Assembly (NCBI RefSeq): GCF_000499845.2
Contig: NC_023757.2
Span: forward strand, 8,222,447 to 8,286,446
Source of the DNA: Phaseolus vulgaris
Taxonomy: Eukaryota > Streptophyta > Magnoliopsida > Fabales > Fabaceae
DNA: 64,000 nucleotides
Direction: 5' to 3'
The position numbers and the translations under genes are program-made. This document shows positions 1-11,860 of this stretch, piece after piece. The notes beneath the pieces were generated by a model. The model ran no database searches, was not told the DNA's origin, and worked only from the letters and a program-made list of their open reading frames with translations. The stretch's first letter is position 1, and each line of letters begins with the position of its first letter.

Positions 1-1537
1 TCCAAACATAGAATGCAAGTGTTCATATGATTTAAATCCAAACCCAACATCTTTTTTCGAAAATTGAAAAGTGAAATAACAACAAAAAATATGCATGCAA
101 AAAGGATATGGAACTTATTAATCCATAAAAACAAAGACAAAAGAAATTGAGAGCATTCACATTTCAACCTTCACTTTGCAAATCACTAAAGAGGATTCTA
201 AGTATATGGAAAATTGTGTTCATACTTGTGAAATTTAATCCTTCTTGCTTTCACAATTTCTAAGGACATTCAAACCTTCATAATTAAAGTTTAAGTAAGT
301 TTCTTTGAGTCTTTTTTTTAAGTGTTTTTCTTGTTTGTCTTCTCTAAAGTTTTGTTACTATCCTTTTTCCCATTTGGTTTAGCTTTCTTTCTTTTAAGCT
401 TTTCTTGCTTGTCTTTCAAATCTTTCTTAAATTTTGTTGTGGGGATCTTTGGTGAGCAAGTGTAAGAGCTTTGTCATCTTTCACTTGAAGTGTTTACTAC
501 CAATTGTAAACCTTGTTTTTAGAGTGCAAATCTTTCTTGAGTGCATTACAATTCTTCCCTCCTTTACTAAATAGCTGAGTGATACAAGTGAGTGAGTGGA
601 CAAGATTGTTATTTTTCACTAATTGTTTGTTTAGGGTTTCAGGTTTAAGATTTCTAGAATGTCTATAATACATTTCAGAATGTGTTTTCTGGAATAAATT
701 TCCTGGAATGTATTCTAGAAAAAGCTTTCCAGAATGAGATCGAATTAAATGGGACATTTTGGTCATTTTATCTCTTTGATGGGGTGTGGGAAGAACTTTG
801 ACAAGTTGTAAGAAGAAACACCCTTATTGGAATAGTGAGTTATAGCTTCACTTTGGTGTTATGAGAAAGTTGGCCCATCATTTTTTTTTTATTTTTTTAT
901 TTTCATTTTGTAATCCATTCTAATGCCTATCTTTAGGTGTTTCCTTTTTTTTGCTTACTTTCTTTGATAGCCTTTAATTTCTTGCTTGTCTTGAATTTTT
1001 TTAATAATCTTTGAGCTTGTCTCATCTCTAATCTCTCTTGAGTTTCACTTTTCAAATTTAGCTTTTATTGATTTTATTATCGACCTTTTGAAGTAGAATA
1101 TACCTTGGATTTGTTCTTTGTGAGAATTGAGTTAACTTCTAGGTAGCATCCTAGAGAAGGAAAAAGACTATGCAAGGGGTACTCACCTTTGGAGGACAAA
1201 ACAAGTAAAGGCTTGGAAAGAAACACTTTTGAGAAAGAAGAGAATAACTTCATAGATTTTAAATTTTTGTGTTATTTCAATTTTTTTAATCGGCTGTTAT
1301 CTTTACTTTAGGTGTCTTTGAAGAGCCTTTGGTGTTATTCCATCTCCTGAAAGTTTTATTTTAATTGCTTTCTTTAGAAAACGCTTTTAGACAATGAGTG
1401 TATCTTGAAGGCTCACAAATGCTTACAAGTCTCAACATTAGGTTTCGTCTAGATTATTTTTTGCTATTTAAATTCTAATTTTTAAGATTTCTTTTACTTT
1501 CTATCTTTAGAAAACTCTTTGTGTTGAGTTTTCAATG
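1..1537. other. gene-free AT-rich stretch, probable Gypsy leader
   Basis: I find no credible gene here; the short open frames have no recognisable domain. The text is T-rich on the plus strand, with many CTTTCTTT-like runs. Its end runs (across the LINE insertion at 1551-2646) into a passage around 2660-2760 that resembles the passage around 20830-20960. In the second place the passage precedes Gypsy protease remains. I therefore read the stretch as the untranslated leader of a decayed Gypsy element. This is an inference from internal similarity only. Confidence 0.35.
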
Positions 1538-1550
1538 GAAGGATATTTGT

Positions 1551-2646
1551 TTTTTTTTTATCAGCAATGAATTAATGAAATAAAATGGGACACTTAAGGG
1601 GTGTCCCAACCCGTATACAAGAACGCTCTTAGCTTAGGCAAACAGAAATACATAACACGGTTAAAAGATAGATCTCTTAACACTCCCTTGCCCTGCATCA
1701 AACGGGTACTACATAGAATCAGCCTACATACACACCTACTACTAAGATAATTGTACAAAAAAGTCCAAAACTGGATGGTTACTGTAGGAGTAATAAAACT
1801 CCCTTTCTTTCTTTTACTTCAAAGCAAAGTACTCCAACATGAGAACACGACCATAATCTGCATCTCTTAAGCAATGTAATGTTGTTCTGGATCTATAAGG
1901 CCTTCATTCACACCGGTCCGTGCCAGACCGTGTAACAACTCCACAAAGTGAGTTCTAATATTTCCATTGCACACCCCTACTCCAGTACCATGCTTCGGCA
2001 AACCAACCTTGGGTCATCTAAAAAACCGATCCAACCATACATCATGATGTTAGCTACTTCCATACCAGACCATCCAGCAGCAAATCCACAAAAACAACTG
2101 CATGAACCAGCAACCCATCCCATACTGCCACACCTTCACCTCCACACTAACTCGGACCATCCCAACCATAATTGACTCACAAGGTCCTAACATATTACAA
2201 ATGCCAATCCCAACAGAGATACTACTTCTACAAACACCAGTAGAGGGGCAAAGACCATGCTACTGGAATTAGAGAAGAGCACTCTTCCCTTTACAACATA
2301 ACCAACCATAGCAGCATGAATCACAGTAGATCAACCTAGGAGATATCCTGCCTCTGCTACCTATCAGCTTCCAAGACCACTTCACTACCTTGTAACACAG
2401 CTCCCAACACTCTCTACCTTCTTTTAACCTCGAGACTTAATAACTGGATTACTCCTACTTGCTTGCCCTCACCCTAGAATTCCGTTTAAGTTGACCTTTT
2501 GCACCATCAATTTCATTCAAATCAACTGCCAAGGCAGAGCACCACAAATGATGAGAAACTTTGATAGGCAAGTGCAGCAACACGAGCCACATCTTTGTGC
2601 ATAAAGCTTCTTCATATACCTTCCTCAAGCCTTGCAAAGACTTGGT
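1551..2646 (-). mobile_element. 5'-truncated LINE insertion
   Basis: The segment is flanked by a perfect 13-bp direct repeat, GAAGGATATTTGT, at 1538-1550 and 2647-2659. It begins with a T run on the plus strand, which is the poly(A) tail of a minus-strand element. A variable-length target duplication plus a poly(A) end is the signature of target-primed insertion by a LINE. Only about 1.1 kb is present. The 3' end (motif GGACACTTAAGGGGTGTCCC near 1589) looks like a plant LINE 3' untranslated region, and no reverse-transcriptase domain is visible, so the copy is strongly 5'-truncated. It landed inside older Gypsy-like DNA. A SINE is unlikely because of the length. Confidence 0.75.
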
Positions 2647-2659
2647 GAAGGATATTTGT

Positions 2660-3697
2660 GAAGTGCATTGGGATAAGTTTTGGCTAGAAAAAACTTGGTA
2701 TTTAAGAGTGTCCAATGTGACCCACCTCTCTTTCCTGAAAATATACCTTGTATGCTAAACTCACTTTCCTTCTTGTGAAAAAATATTTTAATACAAAACT
2801 TAAGATGTCTAGGCATACTTCTAAGAACTTAGGATCTTTAGAAAAATGTTTCAAACTTTTGGATGCTAAATTTCATAAAAGGAAAGAGGAAATTTTGAAT
2901 GAAAGAGATGATCAACTTGTCATTATTGTTGAGAAACTTAGAACTTTAAGGCAAAAAGAGTAAAAGAGCTTGTAGAAAAAAGGAAGAAAAATTATAAATG
3001 GAGAAAAAAATTGTGTCAAAAGAGAAAAATAATTTAGAGAAAAATTACAAGATCTTAAAGAAAGAAAGATGTAGGAAAAAAGAGAGAGAAGAAAAAGAAA
3101 AAAGGAAAATCCTTTGTCTAGAACTGAACCAGACGTTGACATAAACTCTTCTTTTATAGAAAACCCTTGTGAGGATGTCCTTGAAGAAACATATGTGTCT
3201 GGAGCTAAACTAGATAAAGTTAGAAACATTTTCTCCACAAAAAGTCAAATGAGGGGTTGTTTGAAAAAGAAAAAGAGGAATCTAGAAAGGACAAGGAATA
3301 TCTTATAACATCCCATACCTAGTTGAAAATGAATCCTTAAAGGGAAATTGCAATACTTTGAACTCTCCGTATGATACTTACTCAAAAATCACAAAAACAA
3401 TACTTTGTAATTGTTGTTGCTTATCATGGGCAATGAACAACACAAAGTGAACAAAATATTTTTGAAATGGTCTTATTTATTTCCAACAAAACTTTTATAA
3501 AAAAATAACAAAGGGCCTTATTTCTTTATTTTTTTCATTGAATACAATTGTCTTAAATTTCTTATCTCACTTTTCTTTGATGTCCACTGTAGGTTAATAT
3601 TTGACCTTGGAGGAAAACACCTAATCAAATAAAAAAAGATTGTTGTCATTGAGCATCATTCGAATATGAAGACAAATCATTCTCAAGAGGGAGGGAA
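2660..3697 (+). pseudogene. decayed Gypsy retrotransposon, gag start and 3' end
   Basis: A short frame at about 2802-2963 begins MSRHTSKNLG and is followed by broken, highly charged Lys/Glu-rich frames up to about 3308. This fits the N-terminal part of a plant Gypsy gag protein but has no diagnostic domain. At about 3660-3697 a frame containing EDKSF is followed by the purine-rich tract GAGGGAGGGAATGATGG, as at the 3' internal end of many plant Gypsy elements just before the LTR. The protease, reverse transcriptase and integrase regions expected between them are missing, so the copy is internally deleted. The identification rests on layout and is moderate. Confidence 0.4.
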
Positions 3698-4250
3698 TGA
3701 TGGAAACTATTAGGCCTCAAAGATAGACGAAGATCGAGCTTTAATGAAGAGATCGTAGAGTATTTTTTCTTCTTCTTAGCCTTGTAAAAATTGTATAGGA
3801 TTTATTGGGTGTTTTATTTTGGACCAAAGTAAAGTAGGGTGTAAATGAAAAAATGAGTGGGGTGTAAAATAGGAAAATAGGGGTGCAAATAGGAAAATAG
3901 GCGAGGATGGCATGAAAGTCCTCATGTCCTCTCCTCAATGGAGAATATTTTTCCTCCAATGAAGATATGCCACTTGTTACTCTTCCAACGGAGAGGATTT
4001 GAACCTATAAGGAGGTAAACGCTTGTCACACTCTCATTTTTTAGAGTTTTTTTTACTATAAAGCACTCTCATTTTTTAGAGTTTTTTTTACTATAAAGCA
4101 CTCTCATTTTTTAGAGTTTTTTTTACTATAAAGAAGAGTCTCTTGTACATATATTTTCAACTTGGAATCAGTAACGAAATGCTGTCCATTTTTTGCCATT
4201 CTACTTGTTTCTAATAGGTTAGTCTCCTTCAAGGTGAAAAAGAAGACCAA
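3698..4250 (+). repeat. probable 3' LTR of the decayed Gypsy element
   Basis: The segment starts directly after the purine tract near 3690 with TGATGGAAACTATTAGG, the position where a 3' LTR should begin. It contains a transcript-end-like passage near 4140-4200. The right end cannot be fixed, and no matching 5' LTR lies in the window. It carries a perfect threefold 35-bp repeat at 4029-4133. Confidence 0.35.
4029..4133. repeat. perfect 3 x 35-bp tandem repeat
   Basis: Three identical 35-bp units (4029-4063, 4064-4098, 4099-4133) begin CACTCTCATTTTTTAGAG and end ACTATAAAG. The absence of any difference between units suggests a recent expansion inside otherwise old repeat DNA. Confidence 0.98.
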
Positions 4251-4796
4251 AGATGTTTATCCTAAAGAGGTTTAGACAACAAAGTGCTTAGGCTTGCAAA
4301 TTGGCAACATAACACTCATATAATTGATCTTAGAAAACATGAGCCAAGAATCTCCTTATATAGGTGTAGGAGGCCGACCAACAATTTCAAAATTTGGGAT
4401 ATAATTAAGCCCGATTATACCCTAGGTAGGTTTTAGAATCCTAACCCTAACCCTAATTTACTTAAAGAAAAATTACAAGCAAATTTGCTCTTATACTTTT
4501 AAGCAAGAAAATTAGAATCCCACTCTACAATTTGTACTAGGTTATGACATTTTTGAACATGTATAAGAGAGTGTCTCTGTCATCAGTAGTAGAGTCTCAG
4601 TCTTCTTCTATCCTCCTTGCTATAGCTCTAGTGGTTGGTCCTGAGTTGAAGCCTCTACCATCAACAATGAGGGTTTTGTGAGTATGAGAGGGCACACGTT
4701 TAAAGAAGGGAAAATTTCTATGCCCAAGGATCACATAGAAAACTCTTTGTCAAAGAGACTCAAGAAGGAGGCCTCATGGAGACACTTTGAAGTCCG

Positions 4797-5505
4797 GGCC
4801 CATTCGACTCATTCGACTCAACATCAGTCCGGGCCCGGACGACTTGACATCGGCATGGGCCCGTTCGGCTCGACATCGACCCGGGCCCGAACGACTCAAC
4901 ATCGGCCTGGGCCCAAACGACTCGACATCGGCCTGAGCCTGCTAGGCTCGACATCGACATGGGCCCACTCGTCTCGACATCAACGTGGGCCCGTTCGGCT
5001 CGACATCGGCCCAAGCCGGCTCGGCTCGACATCGACTCGTGATTGCTCAGCTCAACATCTACCTGAGCCCGCTCGACTCGACATGGGCTTGGGCTCGCTC
5101 GACTTGACATGGGCTCAGGCCCGCTCAACTTGACATGGGACCGGTTCCACTCGACTCAACTTGAGCCCGGGCCTGCTCGATTCGACATCGGCCCAGGCCC
5201 GCTCGAATCGATATCGGCCCGGGCCTGCTCGATCGAATATCAACCTTGGCCCGCTCGGCTCGACATCTGCCTGGGCTCGCTCGGCTCGGGCCCGCTTGAA
5301 TCGATATCGGACCCGAAAGACTCAGCTCAACATTGGCCTGGACCGACTCGACTAGACATTGGCATGGGCCAACTCGGCTCGATATCGGCCCATATCGACT
5401 CGATTCAACTTGGGCCCGGACGACTCAGGTTGACGTGGACTTGGGCCGACTTTGCTTAACCTTAGCCCAGATTGCCTTGACTCAACCTGGATCAGGCCAA
5501 GTCAA
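4797..5505. repeat. GC-rich 26-bp minisatellite
   Basis: About 26 imperfect copies of a unit close to GCTCGACATCGGCCYGGGCC plus six more bases (CNCTCG) fill this stretch. Unit length counted in the middle of the array is 26 bp. The array is very GC-rich in a strongly AT-rich neighbourhood. Because 26 is not a multiple of three, the array reads through all frames with few stops, which produces long but meaningless open frames on both strands. I do not recognise the family. Confidence 0.93.
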
Positions 5506-5539
5506 AAGGCAACCCAAAGTGCAATTTGGATAATCTAAA

Positions 5540-5706
5540 AATGTATCCAATGTATATTTAATCCATATCCAATTAAATGGATTGGATTTATAATCCAAAA
5601 ATATGGATTTGGATTTGAGATAAATGCATTTAAATGGATTAAAACTAATATGGATTTGGATAATTATGGATTGGATTTTGTAATTTAGATTTTTTGCCCA
5701 CCCTTA
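5540..5706. repeat. ATGGATTTGGAT-type repeat with hAT-like end
   Basis: Imperfect copies of ATGGATTTGGAT and AATCCATATCC occur through the segment. It ends TTTTTGCCCACCCTTA, which resembles the ends of plant hAT-type miniature elements. No matching left end was found, so this is a fragment at best. Confidence 0.35.
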
Positions 5707-5719
5707 TTCGTGACTTCGT

Positions 5720-6124
5720 GGGAGATTGTTGGGTATGAAGTCAAGACCAATTGGGTTTGGCTGACTAGACACCATGTTTAGTGAGTGAGCTTTATCATTG
5801 TACACAGTTGAAGCACAAGTGAACATTGTTCCATGGCTTCAAATGGGAGATTGTTGGGTATGAAGCCAGGACCAATTGGGTTGGGCTGACTAGACACCAT
5901 GTTTAGTGAGTGGGCTTAATCATTGTGTCCCTTTTATAATCTCTATTTAAAGAGATCATTGTACTTGTAATTGGTCTGCAACATGACAAAAATGAAAACC
6001 TAATAGTTGCATGTGTGGATGTAGGTTGTAGTGTGCGACCGAACCATGTTAAATTTTGTGTTGTTTATTTTTTGCAGTTGATTCGTGATTATGTGTGTTG
6101 CTTCCGCATGCGTTTTTCCCATCA
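5720..6124 (+). repeat. Copia-type 3' LTR with duplicated start
   Basis: A polypurine-like tract (GTGGGAGAT) is followed at 5727 by TGTTGGGTATGAAG, a typical Copia LTR start. The same tract and LTR start recur at 5845/5852, so about 78 bp are directly repeated with a 125-bp period. Downstream are a TATTTAAAG-like box near 5945 and a possible end at 6124 (TTTTTCCCATCA). No internal Copia coding sequence is left on its 5' side. Confidence 0.55.
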
Positions 6125-6479
6125 AGAGAATCATTTTATTGGTATAATAGGCTTCTATCTAGTATATTAGAATTCTTTATTAATAGGTATAGTCTACATA
6201 TGTATAGTTTTTGTTAATTTGGTCTAATCCCTCCATACTTTTGTATTTTCTTTCTTTTTCTTTTTTTTAATAATATTTTTTTCATGTGATGACAAATGAT
6301 TGTTGTTACTTGAGATGTCAGTCTAATTGAGATGTAAAGTAGCATATGCCTAACATAAAAACTTTTTATAAAAAAAAAATATTGAAATATGATAATAAAT
6401 TAGTGTAATTATACCTCCTTAATTTGGGTTTTTGACCATGATGGGGTTATTTCTTTTTGTTTTTACCAAAATGGGGTCC

Positions 6480-6660
6480 GTTTAAAAAAAATTACAAATT
6501 TAGGCAAGTTGTGCCAATTTGGCTCAACTTCGTATGCACAAATCGTTCCAATTTGACACGACTCTTCCATGTCATACTAAAGTCGTGCCAACTTGACACG
6601 ACTTCTACCCTGTCATACTGAAGTTGTGTCAACTTGACACGACTTCTGCCACGTCATAAT
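6480..6660. repeat. left-arm GTCGTGCCAA palindrome cluster
   Basis: Several copies of AAGTCGTGCCAACTTGACAC-like near-palindromes, separated by CTGTCATACTGA-like linkers, form the inner part of the left fold-back arm. The mirror cluster lies at 7140-7295 and includes a perfect 12+1+12 palindrome at 7147-7171. A transcript crossing one cluster could form hairpins, and one crossing both arms could form a long duplex. Confidence 0.85.
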
Positions 6661-8416
6661 TTTTTTTCTTCTAAATTTTATTGTTTATATATTGGGTAGT
6701 AAGTTATGTAATGTTAAAAATTAATTTGATACATAATTTTTAAGGAAAAAAATTGGATATATAATTATTTTTAAATTATTTAATTATTTCAAAATAATTA
6801 TAAATTATTTATATTATTTGAATTATTTAAAATTTATATAATTATTTTTAAATTATTTAATTATTTAATTATTTCAAAATAATTACAGTACTTATACCTT
6901 TTTATATTTTAATATAAATGACATTAAAAAAATAAACAGGTTTAAAAAATGTATTGTTTTAATTGTGATAAAAAAAATTATTACTTCAGAAAAAAAATGA
7001 ATAATTGTGATACACGATTATCTAATTTTTTGTTCTTTAAAACTAAAACTCTTAGAAAATTATGTATCAAATTAATTTTTAACATTACATAACTTACTAC
7101 ACAATATATAAACAATAAAATTTTAAAAAAAATTATGACGTGGCAGAAGTCGTGCCAAGTTGGCACGACTTCAGTATGACAGGACAGAAGTCGTGCCAAG
7201 CCAAGTTGGCACGACTTCATTATGACATGGCAGAGTCGTGTCAAATTGGGACGATTTGTGCATATGAAGTCGTGCCAAATTGACACGACTTGCCTGATGA
7301 CTTTTTACGGCAAGTGCACCGCGTTTGTCAGAAGTAATAATTGTCCCTAAGGACGGATATCGATCCCACAAGGAACAGTGAATTATCGAGTACAATAATC
7401 GCTAAATATAAAACCAGAACAATTAAAAGAGTTTTGAATTAATTGTGTTGGCACTGATCAATAAGAAAACAAACAAAGAATTAGTTGTTTCAATTGGAAA
7501 AATAAGGATTAGTTTCATCTCTCTCACTCTCAAGTATTTTGATTAGCATGTCAATATTAAGTTCTTTGATTGAAATTGATGCCCGTATAAAAATCATTTA
7601 TATCGATTCCTCGTATATAAAATCCTTAAGAATGTTCCCTAACTATCGATCCCTCGCATAATTATAAGAACAACTTAGAACGAAGCTCAGACGTTTAATA
7701 GCAATTAACATTTCAAGTCTATTCCTAGCACTCAAATATGTTAAGTATTGTTGTTTAGGTCCGAACCCTAAAAATACCTCCCGGTCAGATTTAAGATTCT
7801 CAATTTGTCACGAAAAATTAAAAGTAAAACAACAATACCAATAATCAATCAAGAACTGAATATTAATATATAAAATATCACCTCAATACATAAGAGTTTG
7901 AGCAGATTACTCCCAATCCCAAAGGTAGAATTAGCCACGCATACTTCTATCACCTTCCATTCTCCCAATTGGGTTACAATTCACTCTATGGTGTTTTCCT
8001 CTCAATCTGGCACACTAAGGTTGAGCCTCTAGCCCTCTATTTATCCTAGTTTTCTAGGGTTAGGTTGTTTCCTATGTCGCGTTAATGGGCTAAATGATAA
8101 AACATAAAAAGGCCCAATCTTTCTTTGCATCTTTTTCCATTCTGGGACCTTCTATCTTTATCTTTTTAGCTCAAATCATTCATCTTTAATCCAAATCTTC
8201 AATCTTCCTTACAAATCTGCAATTAACACCAAATTTGAGAATAAAATACTCTTATTCAAATAAAGATCATAAAAAATGTAAAAAGGTATAAATTCATAAA
8301 TTAGGAATTATTTTATATGTAAATTAGCAATAAATCCTCATAAGTGCCTATTTTTTAATATGAAATATTACTGAAATTAGACACTTATCACTCTCCCCAA
8401 CTTAGAATCTTGCTTG

Positions 8417-10222
8417 TGTTGGGTTTAATAGTGCCAAAGTTCAAGAGGGGGGTGAATTGACCTTTTAAAACTTTCTCGCAGAAACAATGTTTAACCCAGT
8501 TTTACAGAAAATAAATCGATTTATGTGAAAATGAACAGATTTATTTCAGCACTGTTTTTGTTTGAAAAGCTTTTAATTCAACAAGGTTAATCACAAGATT
8601 ATGCAGTGAGAATTTCCAGCAGCACACACACAACTATCAGATTAGAAAAACAGTGAAATACCAAAACAACAAGTTTCAATTTCAAGCAAGTGATTAAGGT
8701 TCAATTGATAGCATGCTAATTAATTGAGTGACCTTTGCAAACAACCTGTTCCAGTGGCTTTTAACAGACTATGAGTGTTCTTCTTGATGTCAAGCAATTT
8801 TCCAGAAATTAAGAACAATGAATCACAGAATAGCAAGCTTCAACTTTAAGCAATTTGTTTAAGGTTCAATTGATAGCATTGACAGTTTCTTAAGCAGCCT
8901 ATCACAGTCAGTCTGTTCCAATGGTTTTTAGCAGATTGTATACGTTCTTATCAGATTCAAACACCTTTTTCAGAAATCAAGAACAGTATGCACAGTGCCT
9001 AGAAAGAACAGATTTATTTTCAATTGAACAGATTTATTTCTTTGCTGTTTTATCAATTATGCAGAAATGAAATTGCAGAGAGTGAGAGAGAATGAACACA
9101 AGCAATTATACTGGTTCACTCAACTGAGCTACATCCAGTCTTCACCAACAATAGGTGGAAATCACTAACACACAGTACAACCAAGTACAATTCCCACTGT
9201 TCTTGAAACCTACAAGAACTTAGGTACTCTTGCTGAAAAAACCTATTTCAGCATACACACACACCCACTCTTCAAGAACACCTATCAAGAAGAGTGTTTA
9301 ACCAAACTATTACAAGAAAGAGATGTGAAACGACTACACCTGATTGAGGATACACAGATCTGCCTTAAACCAGTAGGCAAGATTGCTAGAACAGTAGCAG
9401 CACCTCACACCAAGCTATTTGAACCAAACCAAGAACAAGCACTTTGTGATTTTTGAAATCTTTGAAGAACAAATGTTAATCCTTTGTAAACACTTAATTC
9501 TCTGCTGTCAAAACTCGTTTTTGCAAATGTATGAATTGTTATTAAGCTCAGAAACAAGTTTGCATTTTATAGAAAGCCAGCTTATAACAGAATTTTGAAA
9601 AACAGTTAAAGCTGTTATAAAATGAACTGAGTGAAAATAAAATGAACTGATTTATTTTCAAAAGCAGTTAGAGAATTTGTTAAGTGAGGACACTTAGTCA
9701 ACCATTCTGGTGCTGAGATAAAACTGAAAAACGTTTAAGTTTGACATGGCACCAGAGGCAAAAAGAATCTATTCATTTACAGATGAATAGATTTATTTTT
9801 CAAAACGAAAACAGAGACAGTTTAACAATTTAAAACTCAGTCGTTTTGAAAAGAAGAAGACTTAGTCAAAATACCTGATGCACAAAATCTAATTTTTACA
9901 AGACTTTAGCCAAGGCATCAGTGAAAAAATGAATCTGTTTATTTAGAAAAGAACAGATTTATTTTTATGCAGTAAACGTGTTTTTGTGTAAAACATGTGA
10001 AAAACAGTTTAAGAAAACTTATGCTTGTTCTTATCACATGGCCAGTGGTTATGAGGTGAGTTACCCAGCAAAAAGCCCACTCTTAGACAACCTCTAAGCA
10101 CTAACTAAGACACACTTAAAGCAAAGCAAAAATACATGAAAAGTACATAAAAGTCTTCATCAAACACTACATACAAGTCTTCATCAAACACAATCTTGAA
10201 GGGGCAGCAACCATCTTCAACA
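8417..10222 (-). repeat. solo LTR, 1,806 bp
   Basis: The segment is flanked by a perfect 5-bp duplication, GCTTG (8412-8416 and 10223-10227). It has mirror-image ends TGTTG and CAACA, as expected of an LTR left after recombination between two LTRs. Minus orientation is suggested by a TATAAAATG box on the minus strand near 9570 and by similarity of layout to the plus-strand fragment at 51425-52510. It contains many AACAGATTTATTT-like motifs and an internal imperfect duplication of roughly 160 bp (about 8655-8830 and 8830-9000). No coding sequence is present. Confidence 0.85.
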
Positions 10223-11860
10223 GCTTGTCCTCAAGCAAAGTAAATGAATATATTTGAATTTAAATATCAAATAGCTTAATTCACTAAACAACAGATCAAA
10301 TTAGAAACTTATGATGCTTCCAAATTCAAATATAAAAAATTATAGACACAATCAATTTCCAGGATCAAATCAAAACAAATAAATGACAATTCATCAAGGA
10401 ATATCTTCTCATATGCTCACGGGTAAGTGTTTCTCTCTATTTTCACTGAATCATAACAAATCACAGTTGCTTTTCATTTCATCTTCAAATCACAAACATA
10501 TTAGAAACATGAATCTTGAGGTCTTTTACAGGGTTGTAATGAGGCTGGGCTTCCAAAAAATATTGGTTTTTCTTAGATAACAAAATGCACATCTTAAAGA
10601 AGAACATACCTACAATTCAATTATAGAGAACATATATGTTATCTAATTACCACTTTCTTTCGATGTCACCTTTTTCCTCATTTTCTTTCTTTTCATGATT
10701 TTCATGAAATTTTTTTCTATCTTTCTTTTTTTTTATTTCTTTTTCTTCTTCTGTTTCTGTTTTTTTTTTCAATAATAGGAAAAGATTCTTCCTATTTTCA
10801 ACTTTTTGAACTTTCAAAATCAGAGCCAACCATTCCCTTTTCTATATGTATTGCATCTATGTTCTCCTTCCTTAGACATGCTAAAGGGTAGAAAATTATA
10901 TCAATAAAGGTTAAGGTGCAATATTAACAAAAAATTTCTTAGCCCAAAGGGGATATAAAAAAATTGGAATTCTAATATAAAGGTTGACTTTTTGGCCCTG
11001 ACTCCTAATTAACACAAACAAATGCCTCAATCATCTTCATGATCTTTTATGATGCAACAAAAATAAAAATTAAGCAACCACAACTGTCAATTCATCAGTA
11101 AAACTCTCAAAACTGTTTAAGGTTCACACACTCACTTGGTTTAAATGGTCTCATTCCTTTTTGTCTTGTCATTATTTGTCCTAATCAATCATCCTGTTAA
11201 ATTTTCATGTATCATAATTTTAACAATATTTGAATAGGGATTCAATCATATTTTCTTTTCTAACCTGTGTCTAATTCATCTCACTGTTTAATATCTAAAC
11301 ACAAATTCTTTTTTCCACAATTCAAAATTAATATTCTAGTTCTTTTTAATTTGAAAATAAACTAGAAAACAAACAAATTAAAACTGAAATTTAGTCAAGA
11401 AAGATAATTCAAGACTTAAAATTACCAAACTAATAAAACAAGAAATTTATTCAAAATAAGCAATAAAAACAAACCAAACAAATAAGCAAATAAACAGAAA
11501 ACAAAATAACCGAAAAATAAAATAAATAAAATAAGAAAAAATCCAAATAACTGAAAAGAAAAGAGAATTAGAGAGATAAAACCATATTTTTGTTCAATCC
11601 TCTATTCTTAAGAAATCATCCAGCATTTTGTTAAAATTTTTATCTACAGTCTTGCTTCATTTGCTGGATCTGCCCCCTGAATAATAGAACCTGTCCCCAG
11701 GTCAAAAATACATAACCTGCAAAATGATTAGGAGGCATATAAGATTTTTTTTTTATTATTCTTATTTACTTTTCTTTTTTATTTTTTATTTTAAATAAAA
11801 TCAGCAAAGGTAATAAAACAACATAAAACTAAAATGTGGACTGGGTTGCCTCCCAGTAAG

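Noticed and set aside
2455..2715. 86-codon minus-strand frame as a host gene
   Set aside because: It crosses the right border of the LINE insertion and has no recognised domain.
4440..4456. CCCTAA-like run as a telomere repeat
   Set aside because: Only about three irregular CCTAAC units, not the TTTAGGG plant unit.
4678..5533. Long open frames on both strands (up to 151 codons)
   Set aside because: They are produced by the 26-bp minisatellite, whose period rotates through all frames; no domain or start context supports a protein.
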